Shown piece by piece: positions 41,995-49,998 of a stretch of DNA of 64,000 bases. Within the stretch, counting starts at the first letter, position 1. Each line of letters begins with the position of its first letter. The notes under the pieces are model-generated. The model was not told the origin of the DNA and searched no databases. It saw nothing but the letters and a program-made list of their open reading frames with translations. A program made the position numbers and the translations under genes. The DNA lies in assembly GCA_964418125.1 (NCBI GenBank), contig CAYQKY010000023.1:1-64000 (forward strand), read 5' to 3'. The stretch comes from JACJXW01 sp964418125 (GTDB lineage: Bacteria; Bacteroidota; Bacteroidia; Chitinophagales; Saprospiraceae).

Positions 41995-44667
41995 TTAGAA
42001 TTTTATTGTAAACCCTGCATTCAAAGTCCTTCCCAGCAATTTCACCTCATTACCAAGGACGATATTCTGCGGCGCCTGCGGCCCCATTTCTCCGGGAGAG
42101 AGGGAGTAGATGTACTGCCGGTATTTGATGTTGTCGTGGTCGAACAGGTTGAATACGGAAACGGCTGTTCTGGCCCGCAGGCCGGAGAGGTTGAAGTTGT
42201 ATCCCACCTCAACATCAGCGCGGTGGTAATCGGGCAGGTAGATGATGAAATCCTCTATCCGGACCTCGCGCCGATCCTGCTGCTGGAAGCGGGACAGGTC
42301 GGTGAAGGGGCGGCCGCTGGCAAAAATGTAGGAAGCAGAGAGTTCCCAGTTGCCCAGCCGTACCATATTGGCCCACTTGAGTTGATGGCGGCGGTCGTCC
42401 TGGGCGGGAAAGGGTTCGTTGCGGTTGATCTCGCGGTAGTTCTGCGTCGTTTTGCTCAGGGTATAGGCCAGCCAGCCGGAGTAGGGGCCCCAGTCTTTTT
42501 TCAGCAGGATATCGATGCCCCGGGAATGTCCCTGGCCGGTGAACAGGCGATAGTCCAGCGTCTGGGAAGGGGTCATTCCTCCCGGAGAAAAACCGGGCGC
42601 CAGCAGAGCGTAGGCCACCACTCCTTCCAGGTGTTTGCCGTAAAACTCCACATCCAGTTCGAAACCGTTCTTTTGCCAGTTAAGGCCGAGCATGGCCTGG
42701 TTGGCGTGGGCAATGGGAAATTCATCATCATCGGCCAGCACCCAGAAGTCGAAGGAGCGGCCGAAGCGGTCTTCGTAGTTCATCTCCCTCAGGAACTGGT
42801 TGTAGCGGCTAAGCGCGCCCTTAAGGCTCCATTCTTCGTTAATATGATAGTTGAGCTGGAGGCGGGGGGAAAGGTAAACTTTTCCGTCGGGCTGGTAATA
42901 GGTTCCCCGAAGCCCCAGCGTGGTCGACCAATGTTTGTCCCATTGTTTTTTATGCTCTGCAAACAGAGCGTGCTGGGCGGCGGCCCTCTGCCGGGCCAGT
43001 AAGGTGTTTTGTTCGACTTCCAGGCTGACATCCACCTCGTTGCGCAGAAAACTATAACCTCCTGACAGGGATTCTTCCGGAGAGATGGCCCATTCATTTT
43101 TCCAGTTGGCTTCTATTCCCTGTATGTGGTTTGCCTGCCTGTTGTCCAGGATAATCATTGAGTTGCTCTGCATTGGGCGGGTGATAGAGGTATTGACCAG
43201 CCCTTCTGTTTGAAAGGAAGAATAGCTCAGGCGCAGGCCGGATCGAAAAACGGGACTCCATTGCTGCGAACCCTGGAGGCTGAAGCCTGTATTGGCCCAG
43301 TTGGCGTTTTCAGTATAGGCTTCGCGGGTAGTGATGAGGTTTCCGCGGAACCGGCGGCTGTATTGCTGTTCATATTGATAATTGAAATCGTCATTGCTAT
43401 GGAAAAAGCTGGCGCTCCAGTTGCCAGCCGGGGTTGGGCGCCATACCCATCGGGCGTAAGTGTCATAGAAGTTAAAGCCTGGTTCATCCGCAAGAATGCT
43501 GTTGGCAGGAGACATTCCATTGCCCAGTGACCGCACCGGGGGCGGAGCATCGTCGCGGATCAGGCCGTACAGCCGGGTATCGGCCACGTCCTGGCCGGTG
43601 ATGCGGCCACTGAGGGTTAGGGACATATTTTTTCCCAGGGGGGCGGCCAGGTAGGCGTTGGCCATCAGCAGGTTGAGCTCCGCCGTCCCCTGCAGGCCGG
43701 GGCCATCCGGTTGTTTGGAGTCCATTTCGATGACGCCGGCCGTCCGGCCGCCGAATTCGGCGGGGAAGGCGTTCTTATACAACCTGACCTCATCGATCAT
43801 CTCCGGATTGACGGCGCTGAACACGCCGAAGAAGTGGCTGATGCTGTAGAGCGTGATGCCGTCGAGCAGGATCATATTCTCGCTGCCGTCACTGCCGCGG
43901 ATGTTGAGTTCTGCCGAGAGGTCGTCATGAGCGCTGATGCCCGGCAGCAGCTGCATCTGTCGGAAGAGGTCGTTGCCACCCAGGAAGGCGGGCAGGCGGC
44001 TGAGCTGGCCGGCATCCAGAGAGAGGCTTTGAGCGTTTTTCCGGGTGGAAAGCACCGGCGGGCGTTCGGAAACCGTGACCTGTTCGATTTCCTGAATGTG
44101 GGGAGGAAGTTTCAGCTGCTGGTATTGGCGGGCCTGCTCGGGGGACAGATGAATGGAAAGCGGGTGGTAGCCTACATATTGGACCCGGATGGTGATGGAA
44201 CTCTGGCTCTCGGGAACCCACAATTCAAACCGGCCGTTCCGGTCCGTTTCGGCACCGGTATAAGGCGATTCTACCAGGACGGCGGCGTAGGCAAGGGGCT
44301 CTCCACTCAGTGCATCGGTTACTTCCCCCCGCAGCATCAACATTTGCTTCTCCCTTTTGCGGGCTTCCTGCGGGCGTATGAGGATTTCCTTGCCGGACAA
44401 CATCTGGAATTCCAGCCCGGCCGGTTCCAGCAACTGGTGAAGGGCTTCCCGCAGAGGAAGCCCGTTTATGGATTGGTTAATGGTTATTCGGGAAAGGGCG
44501 TCGTTGTCGTAGGCGATCTGTAGCTGGTAGTTTTCTTCGAGTTGCTCCATAGCAGCGGCAAGGGAACAGTTCCGGAACTGTTCCCTGACGACGGGCTCTT
44601 CAACCTGTGCCAGGCCGGAGAAGGCGAACCCCAAGCCTAGCGCAATCAGCAATAACTTTCTCCTCAT
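41995..44667 (-). CDS. TonB-dependent receptor with STN domain (FecA-like surface signalling receptor)
   Basis: 890 residues from the ATG at 44667. Signal peptide ending near SGLAQ, then an STN domain (about 30-95, LAAAMEQLEENYQLQIAYDND) that contacts the anti-sigma factor, a carboxypeptidase-regulatory domain (about 112-195), the plug (QLLPGISAHDDLSAELNIRGSDGSENMILLDG) and a beta-barrel ending NAGFTIKF. It lies directly downstream of a FecR-like anti-sigma gene (47 bp) and its sigma factor, so ligand binding outside should release the sigma factor inside. The ligand is unknown; there is no SusD partner. Confidence 0.92.
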   Translation of the reverse strand: MRRKLLLIALGLGFAFSGLAQVEEPVVREQFRNCSLAAAMEQLEENYQLQIAYDNDALSRITINQSINGLPLREALHQLLEPAGLEFQMLSGKEILIRPQEARKREKQMLMLRGEVTDALSGEPLAYAAVLVESPYTGAETDRNGRFELWVPESQSSITIRVQYVGYHPLSIHLSPEQARQYQQLKLPPHIQEIEQVTVSERPPVLSTRKNAQSLSLDAGQLSRLPAFLGGNDLFRQMQLLPGISAHDDLSAELNIRGSDGSENMILLDGITLYSISHFFGVFSAVNPEMIDEVRLYKNAFPAEFGGRTAGVIEMDSKQPDGPGLQGTAELNLLMANAYLAAPLGKNMSLTLSGRITGQDVADTRLYGLIRDDAPPPVRSLGNGMSPANSILADEPGFNFYDTYARWVWRPTPAGNWSASFFHSNDDFNYQYEQQYSRRFRGNLITTREAYTENANWANTGFSLQGSQQWSPVFRSGLRLSYSSFQTEGLVNTSITRPMQSNSMIILDNRQANHIQGIEANWKNEWAISPEESLSGGYSFLRNEVDVSLEVEQNTLLARQRAAAQHALFAEHKKQWDKHWSTTLGLRGTYYQPDGKVYLSPRLQLNYHINEEWSLKGALSRYNQFLREMNYEDRFGRSFDFWVLADDDEFPIAHANQAMLGLNWQKNGFELDVEFYGKHLEGVVAYALLAPGFSPGGMTPSQTLDYRLFTGQGHSRGIDILLKKDWGPYSGWLAYTLSKTTQNYREINRNEPFPAQDDRRHQLKWANMVRLGNWELSASYIFASGRPFTDLSRFQQQDRREVRIEDFIIYLPDYHRADVEVGYNFNLSGLRARTAVSVFNLFDHDNIKYRQYIYSLSPGEMGPQAPQNIVLGNEVKLLGRTLNAGFTIKF

Positions 44668-44714
44668 TAACAATTAACTTCTGTTTCTATTGAGCTGACT
44701 CCTACAGCGGAGAA

Positions 44715-45719
44715 TCACTCCCCCGCCCTCGGAGGGAGTTGAGGGGAGGCTGTTTTTTCCCGGATGGTGACCACACTGCCCTTCCGGCCGGCTTCCAGCT
44801 TCATCGGCCAGCACACCCGGTACAGGGCGCTGTCCAGGTTGTTGCGCTCATAAGCGCCGGTATAGGTGCGCGACAGGATGCTGTCGGGAGCGTCGATCGT
44901 GATGTCGAACTGCCGCTCCATTTCGCGGAACACATCGCTCAGCGGAGCGCTGTGGTACTCAAAGCGGCCCCTTTGCCAGCCCGGGCTGCCGCCGCTCTCG
45001 AAGGCGCCTTTTTCCCAGCCGCCATTATTCCATAAGGCGCGTTCTCCGGCGGATAGGGTATCCCTGTTGCCGCCGGCCTCTACTTCGACCCTCCCCGTAT
45101 AGCAGTAAACGTCAAAACGCCCCTCGAAGGTGTTGATGTTGAAGCTGGTGCCCAATACTTTCACCTGGCCTTTGGGGGTAGTTACGACAAAAGGTTTTCC
45201 TTTTTCCACCTCAAAGAAGGCTTCTCCCTCCAGGCTGGCCTGCCGGGCGCTCTCCCACGTGTCTTCCTGGTAACGGATAGTGGTGCCGGCGTTGAGGACG
45301 ACTTTGGACCCGTCCGGAAGGGTGTGTTCCGCGACCTGCCCGTAGCCGGCCTTTATGGAAACGGGGCCATCCGGGCGCAGGAAGAAGAAAGCCAGCAGGA
45401 TGGCCAGGGCCGCAGCGGCGGCATAACCCAGCCAGCGGTAGGCTTTCAGGCGGGGCGCTGTGGCCGGCTTTGCATTTTCCTCCGTGGCGGCGTCGATCTT
45501 ATTCCAGAGCGTTTCGATGCGGGCCTGGCTTGCCGGCGCCTCCCGTATGATAATGGATTGCACCAACAGGCGGGCATCTTCCGCTTCTTTTTGCTTTTCG
45601 GGATGCCGGGCCAGCCACTCTTCCCATTCCCGGGAGCGGCCTCCTTCTTTCACCCAACGGATGAATGCCTCATCCTGGGCGAATTCTACAGTATTATATG
45701 TGAGATATTTTTCATTCAT
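44715..45719 (-). CDS. FecR-family anti-sigma factor
   Basis: 334 residues. An N-terminal cytoplasmic helical part (about 1-85, with EWEEWLARHPEKQKEAEDARLLVQ) binds the sigma factor. One TM helix follows (about 91-111, LGYAAAAALAILLAFFFL). The periplasmic FecR domain has YGQVAEHTLPDGSKVVLNAGT, GEAFFEVEKGKPFVVTTPKG and VKVLGTSFNI. A C-terminal secretin/TonB-like domain (about 245-325, PLSDVFREMERQFDITI) meets the receptor's STN domain. Gene order sigma, FecR, receptor is the classical one. Confidence 0.94.
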   Translation of the reverse strand: MNEKYLTYNTVEFAQDEAFIRWVKEGGRSREWEEWLARHPEKQKEAEDARLLVQSIIIREAPASQARIETLWNKIDAATEENAKPATAPRLKAYRWLGYAAAAALAILLAFFFLRPDGPVSIKAGYGQVAEHTLPDGSKVVLNAGTTIRYQEDTWESARQASLEGEAFFEVEKGKPFVVTTPKGQVKVLGTSFNINTFEGRFDVYCYTGRVEVEAGGNRDTLSAGERALWNNGGWEKGAFESGGSPGWQRGRFEYHSAPLSDVFREMERQFDITIDAPDSILSRTYTGAYERNNLDSALYRVCWPMKLEAGRKGSVVTIREKTASPQLPPRAGE

Positions 45720-45785
45720 TTTTGTGGCTCAGTCTGCTTTTCTATATAATAGAGGCGCTGTCGGGTTATTTGTACTGAATAAAAT

Positions 45786-46364
45786 TCAAAAAAAATCGGC
45801 CAGGCAGCTCCAAATCAGCCACCACCCCCGGATCAGAAGCTCCCGCAGGCGGCTCAGGGCCGAATGGGCCAGGTTGCGCACCGACTGGTAGCTGATGTCC
45901 ATGGCCTTTCCGATATCTTCATAGTCCATGCCCAGTTGATACTTCAGGTAGATGGCTTCCTTTTGCCGGGGAGTGAGCTGTCCGAGGGCCTCCTTTAGTT
46001 TAAGGTGTTGTTCGCCGGACAACTCGCGGGCGGCGATCTGTTCGTCGATGGCCATTTCACAGTCGAACTGGTATTCCTGGGGTTCTTCCGGGGCCTCGCG
46101 TTTCTGCCGGCTGCTCAATTGCCGGATTACCTGTCGCCGCATGGCCACCAGCAGATAACTCCGCACCGAGGATACTTCGCCCAGATGTTCCCTTCTTTGC
46201 CAGAGATTGACAAACAGGTCCTGCAGGCAGTCTTCTACCAGCTGCCGGTCGGCGGAGAACTTGCCGCCGTACTGCAGCAATACCGGAGCGTGGGCCCGGT
46301 AGAGCGCTTCCAGGGCGGCTTTTCGCCCTTTCCGCAATTGTGACCAGAGTAGTGTTTCTGACAT
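45786..46364 (-). CDS. ECF sigma-70 factor of the FecI/FecR type
   Basis: 192 residues. Sigma region 2: LYRAHAPVLLQYGGKFSADRQLVEDCLQDLFVNLWQRRE, with the -10 recognition helix including RSYLLVAMRRQVIRQL. Region 4: LTPRQKEAIYLKYQLGMDYEDIG and ISYQSVRNLAHSALSRLRE, a helix-turn-helix for the -35 element. It heads the operon with FecR and the STN receptor and is divergent from the Gly-Pro-rich lipoprotein gene 132 bp away, which could be one of its targets. Confidence 0.93.
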   Translation of the reverse strand: MSETLLWSQLRKGRKAALEALYRAHAPVLLQYGGKFSADRQLVEDCLQDLFVNLWQRREHLGEVSSVRSYLLVAMRRQVIRQLSSRQKREAPEEPQEYQFDCEMAIDEQIAARELSGEQHLKLKEALGQLTPRQKEAIYLKYQLGMDYEDIGKAMDISYQSVRNLAHSALSRLRELLIRGWWLIWSCLADFF

Positions 46365-46399
46365 GGCGGCTGGTTGTGGTAGTGCAAAGTGCTACTGAG

Positions 46400-46407
46400 C
46401 AAATGTA
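46400..46407 (-). promoter_or_regulatory. -7 promoter box for the sigma/FecR/receptor operon
   Basis: Minus-strand TACATTTG, an exact TAnnTTTG match, 36 bp before the sigma-factor start. TTTG lies 24 bp farther upstream, slightly long for a -33 element. This is a housekeeping-type box, so the operon is probably not only self-activated. Confidence 0.65.
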
Positions 46408-46496
46408 ATTTTTTTTGATTTTTTTTCAGTACAAACCCTCCATACTATGCTCCTATTATTGAAAAATGAATTGCTCAACTCAAAAATTAAAGCAAA

Positions 46497-47714
46497 ATGT
46501 TAAAGCAATCTATTAAATGGAGTTGGATCCTGATCCTGGCTGTCGCTGCTTTCGTGGTTGCGTGTGATCAGGAGGAAGTAGAAAGCCTTACTAATGACGA
46601 GTTGATCGAAACCCGAGGTGTTTCGAATGTAGACCTGGTTACTCTGGAGGTTGACGGAATGGAACATGGGCCGCGCTGTTTTACCCTGGTGTTTCCTGTA
46701 ACGGTTCTGTATCCTAATGGGGATTCGGAAACGGTCTATGATCCGGAATCCCTCAGAGGGCTGTTCCTCAGCTGGAGGGAGCAAAACCCCAACACCATGG
46801 AACGCCCGACGCTCGCCTATTCGTATCAGGTGGTTATGAATGATGATGATACAGATGTAAGAGACATCGAGAACCGTGAAGACCTGCTGGCAGTACTGGC
46901 AGAATGCCGTGCCAATGCGCCGGGCAACGGCCCGGGACATGGCCCCGGACACGGCTCCGGACATGGGCCTGGACACGGCCCGGGCCATGGCCCCGGACAC
47001 AGCGGCCCCGGATACGGCCCCGGACATTATTTCGGCCCTGGCTTTGGCTTCAACAGCCCCTGTTTCAGCCTGGAATATCCGGTAGATGTCAACTTGCCGG
47101 GTATTGAAGATCCGGTAACCGTGTTCAGTGAAGAGGAACTGAGAGCAGAGATCCGGGCGTGGCGCGAAGCCGAACCCGGCCCGGCAGAAGAATTCCCTTC
47201 CCTGGCCATGCCCTATACCGTGATACTTGACAATGGTGAAACTATGATTATCGAGGATGAAGCCGACCTGCTGGAATTGCACGAGATCTGCCAGGCATTT
47301 AACCCTTGCGACTGCGACGGCCCTGGCAACGGCCCGGGTAATGGCCCTGGCAACGGCCCGGGTAATGGCCCTGGCAACGGCCCGGGTAACGGCCCCGGCA
47401 ATGGCCCCGGCAATGGCCCCGGCAACGGCCCCGGCAATGGCCCTGGCAACGGCCCCGGTTTTGACGGCCCCGGCCCCCTTTGCTTCCGCTTCCAGTTTCC
47501 GGTGACGGTAATTCTTCCCAATGGGAATGAAGTAGTGGCAAACGGCCGTTTGGCGCTGATGCGTATTCACAGAATGTGGAGGGAGCGTTACAATGGCAGT
47601 GATGAGCATCCTACCTTCGGATTCCCCTTCACGGTAATCCTGGATGACGGCACTGAACAAGTGATCGACGGCCAGGCAGAATTCGAAGCGCTGCTCGAAT
47701 CCTGCGGAGGATAA
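46497..47714 (+). CDS. Lipoprotein with three repeated domains joined by GPGH and GPGN linkers
   Basis: 405 residues, lipobox FVVAC (Cys23). Three homologous domains of about 75-80 residues start CFTLVFPVTV (61), CFSLEYPVDV (189) and CFRFQFPVTV (329). Each contains an acidic or Glu helix with W-R-E/R, a second strand (AYSYQVVM, AMPYTVIL, GFPFTVIL) and a closing Cys (137, 265, 403). Linker 1 (about 139-187) is GPGH-rich, with seven GPGH or GSGH units; linker 2 (275-322) is eleven GPGN units plus GPGF. Probably a surface-anchored, string-like protein with disulfide-closed domains. The His-rich linker might bind metal. Divergent from the sigma factor. Confidence 0.85.
   Translation: MLKQSIKWSWILILAVAAFVVACDQEEVESLTNDELIETRGVSNVDLVTLEVDGMEHGPRCFTLVFPVTVLYPNGDSETVYDPESLRGLFLSWREQNPNTMERPTLAYSYQVVMNDDDTDVRDIENREDLLAVLAECRANAPGNGPGHGPGHGSGHGPGHGPGHGPGHSGPGYGPGHYFGPGFGFNSPCFSLEYPVDVNLPGIEDPVTVFSEEELRAEIRAWREAEPGPAEEFPSLAMPYTVILDNGETMIIEDEADLLELHEICQAFNPCDCDGPGNGPGNGPGNGPGNGPGNGPGNGPGNGPGNGPGNGPGNGPGNGPGFDGPGPLCFRFQFPVTVILPNGNEVVANGRLALMRIHRMWRERYNGSDEHPTFGFPFTVILDDGTEQVIDGQAEFEALLESCGG
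47319..47456 (+). repeat. In-frame 12-bp minisatellite encoding GPGN repeats
   Basis: Eleven tandem units of GGCCCxGGxAAy, plus a final partial unit. Silent differences alternate (GGCCCTGGCAAC and GGCCCGGGTAAT), showing pairs of units duplicated together. Copy number can change without breaking the frame. Confidence 0.85.
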
Positions 47715-47757
47715 AGGGCAAATATTCAATAGATTGCCCCCTCAATCTTGATGCTGG

Positions 47758-47845
47758 ACGGATGCCCCGGATTTCGAGGCCTTTCAGGCAGCCCGGCAAG
47801 GCTGATCCTGGGAAGGTTACAGAGGCCGGGGCATCCGTTTGTCCT
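47758..47845 (+). terminator. Long-loop hairpin after the GPGN lipoprotein
   Basis: ACGGATGCCCCGG (about 47758-47770) and CCGGGGCATCCGT (47826-47838) are exact complements around about 55 nt, followed by TTGTCCTTT. Likely terminator, with an unusually large loop. Confidence 0.5.
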
Positions 47846-47885
47846 TTCCAGCCTGCCACTTCAAATTTACCTCAAAATCCCTTCC

Positions 47886-47893
47886 TATCTTTG
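47886..47893 (+). promoter_or_regulatory. -7 promoter box of the two-component system
   Basis: TATCTTTG fits TAnnTTTG exactly and ends only eight bases before the ATG at 47902. With the usual 5-7 base distance to the start point the mRNA would be nearly leaderless. Confidence 0.65.
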
Positions 47894-47901
47894 TAGCTGT
47901 T

Positions 47902-48579
47902 ATGAAGCTACTGATCGTTGAAGATGAAAAGGCCCTGTCGGACAACATACGCGCCTACCTGTCCCGGGGCGATGTGGTCTGTGAGACGGCTTTCAACTTT
48001 GAGGAAGCCCAGGACAAGTTGCTGTCCTTCGACTACGACATCGTCCTGCTCGATATCATGCTTCCGGACGGCAACGGGCTGAACCTGCTGCGCCTGCTCA
48101 AACGCCTGCAGCCCGAGACGGGCGTGCTCATCATTTCCGCTAAAAATGCCCTGGATGACAAGGTGGAAGGGCTGGAACTCGGAGCCGACGACTATCTGAC
48201 CAAGCCGTTTCACCTGCCCGAACTGAACGCCCGCCTCAACGCCATCTTCCGGCGCCGGAAGTTCAAAGGCCATAAGGTCCTTGAATTCGGGGAAATAACC
48301 GTCAATACCGATACACATGATGTTTTGGTTCATGACGCCCCCCTGGTGCTGACGCTTAAGGAATATGAGTTGCTCTTGTTCTTTATCACCAACAAAAACC
48401 GGGTGCTGACCAAACAGGCAATTGCCGAACACCTTTGGGGCGATAACGTGGACCTCCTGGATTCCTTCGACTTCGTCTACCAGCACATCAAAAACCTGCG
48501 CAAGAAGATCGCGGCGGAAGGCGGAGAGGATTACATTAAGACGATCTATGGCCTGGGCTATAAATTCAGTGCTGACTAA
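47902..48579 (+). CDS. OmpR-family response regulator
   Basis: 225 residues from the ATG at 47902. Receiver domain with Asp8/Glu9, phospho-acceptor Asp51 (VLLDIMLPDG) and Lys in DDYLTKPFHL. C-terminal winged helix about 125-222 (LTLKEYELLLFF, LTKQAIAEHLWG and KTIYGLGYKF). It pairs with the kinase gene 9 bp downstream. A promoter box sits immediately before it. The TonB receptor after the kinase is the natural candidate target. Confidence 0.95.
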   Translation: MKLLIVEDEKALSDNIRAYLSRGDVVCETAFNFEEAQDKLLSFDYDIVLLDIMLPDGNGLNLLRLLKRLQPETGVLIISAKNALDDKVEGLELGADDYLTKPFHLPELNARLNAIFRRRKFKGHKVLEFGEITVNTDTHDVLVHDAPLVLTLKEYELLLFFITNKNRVLTKQAIAEHLWGDNVDLLDSFDFVYQHIKNLRKKIAAEGGEDYIKTIYGLGYKFSAD

Positions 48580-48588
48580 ATATGGGTT

Positions 48589-49863
48589 ATGAGCCTGATC
48601 ACGAAAACTACATTGTTTTATCTCCTTGTCGCCCTGCTGGTATTCGGCGCCGGCGGCATTGTCACTTTTTACCTCGTACAAAGGGAGGTACAGAAGGAAA
48701 CGGATTTTGCCCTCTGGGATAACCTCAACGATATTACCGAAGAAATTGAAGAGGGTGTTCCGCTGGCCTTTCTCAAACGTGGGAAAGTTGACATCACCGA
48801 TCTGGGCCCCATGCCCAGGGACACTTTCTTTACTTTGTCCGACACCCTGGCGCCTCACCCCTATCTGAAGGGGCAGATGGAGCCCTTCCGCAAGATCACC
48901 GCTGTCCGGGAAGTCGGCGGCCGCTATTACCGGGTTAGCATTACTGATGTTTTCATTGAAACGGACGACATTTACGATGTGGTGGTAGACATCATGCTGC
49001 GGTTGTTCATCATCCTGAGCGTAGCCATGCTTTTCTTCAGTTTCCTGATCACCGGATGGCTGTTCCGGCCTTTCAAGAAGACGCTGGACCGTATCCGGTC
49101 GTTCAACCTCAAGGACCATAAAGTACTTGAGCTCCCACAGACCTCCACCAAAGAATTCCGCCAGCTCAATGCCTTTGTCGCTCAGATGGCCTACAAGGCG
49201 CGTCGGGATTACCTGGCAGTTAAGGAATTCTCCGAAAATGCTTCCCATGAGATGCAGACTCCCCTGGCCATTGCCCGCGGCAAGCTGGAATTGCTGCTGG
49301 AAACGCCGAGCCTGACCGATGAACAGCTGGGCCTGGTGCAGTCCGCCCAGCAGAACATAAACAAGTTGTCGAAACTGGGGAACTCCCTGCTTTTACTGAC
49401 CCGTATTGATAACAAAGAGTTTGCGGACAACCGGGAACCCGTCGACTTCTCCCGGATCACTCAAAATTGCCTGGATAACTTCGCCGAGCTGGCCAGCCTG
49501 AAGGGCCTGGCCCTGAAAAGCCGCATTGAACCAGATGTAAAACTATTTGTTGACCCTACACTGGCGGATATCCTGGTAACCAACCTGGTGAAGAATGCCA
49601 TACGGCACAATATTTCCGGCGGCTGGGTGGAGGTAAGCCTGGACGAAAAGTACCTGCGGGTAAGAAATACCGGCCCTGCTCCCCGGACCTCCTCCGAGCA
49701 GCTCTTCGAGCGCTTCCAGAAAAGCCACAAGAATAATAACGGCTCCCTGGGCCTGGGCCTGGCCATTGTCAAAAAGATTACCGAAGCCAATGACTTTCAG
49801 GTATCCCACCAGTATTCCGATGGAGTTCACGAAGTTATCGTAGCCTTCTATGTCGTTGTTTAA
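48589..49863 (+). CDS. Sensor histidine kinase
   Basis: 424 residues. Two TM helices (about 8-29 and 136-157) enclose a periplasmic sensor of about 105 residues. A HAMP-like stretch follows (WLFRPFKKTLDRI), then the H-box FSENASHEMQTPLAIA with His220, N-box LVKNAIRHN and G-box LGLGLAIVKKI. The usual DxGxG motif is replaced by RNTGPAP, as in several Bacteroidota kinases. Cognate partner of the preceding regulator. Confidence 0.93.
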   Translation: MSLITKTTLFYLLVALLVFGAGGIVTFYLVQREVQKETDFALWDNLNDITEEIEEGVPLAFLKRGKVDITDLGPMPRDTFFTLSDTLAPHPYLKGQMEPFRKITAVREVGGRYYRVSITDVFIETDDIYDVVVDIMLRLFIILSVAMLFFSFLITGWLFRPFKKTLDRIRSFNLKDHKVLELPQTSTKEFRQLNAFVAQMAYKARRDYLAVKEFSENASHEMQTPLAIARGKLELLLETPSLTDEQLGLVQSAQQNINKLSKLGNSLLLLTRIDNKEFADNREPVDFSRITQNCLDNFAELASLKGLALKSRIEPDVKLFVDPTLADILVTNLVKNAIRHNISGGWVEVSLDEKYLRVRNTGPAPRTSSEQLFERFQKSHKNNNGSLGLGLAIVKKITEANDFQVSHQYSDGVHEVIVAFYVVV

Positions 49864-49946
49864 ACATTAAACCTTAAAAAACTGTTAAACTTTCAAAAAT
49901 CAGAATTGCTTCAAATTTCCTATAAAATATCATTAGGATTGCCCCT

Positions 49947-49954
49947 TACCTTTG
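49947..49954 (+). promoter_or_regulatory. -7 promoter box of the TonB receptor after the two-component system
   Basis: TACCTTTG matches TAnnTTTG, 44 bp before the ATG at 49999. No clear -33 TTTG; a weak -33 fits regulation by the adjacent response regulator. Confidence 0.55.
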
Positions 49955-49998
49955 CAGGGAAAAGGAAAAATTATTATCCCTCGACTCAAAACATGATA

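Noticed and set aside
47319..47456. Collagen-like protein
   Set aside because: The repeat is GPGN with period four, not Gly-X-Y triplets, so no collagen triple helix is expected.
47908..49248. A 446-codon antisense frame spanning both two-component genes
   Set aside because: It crosses two unambiguous genes and their junction and has no family resemblance.
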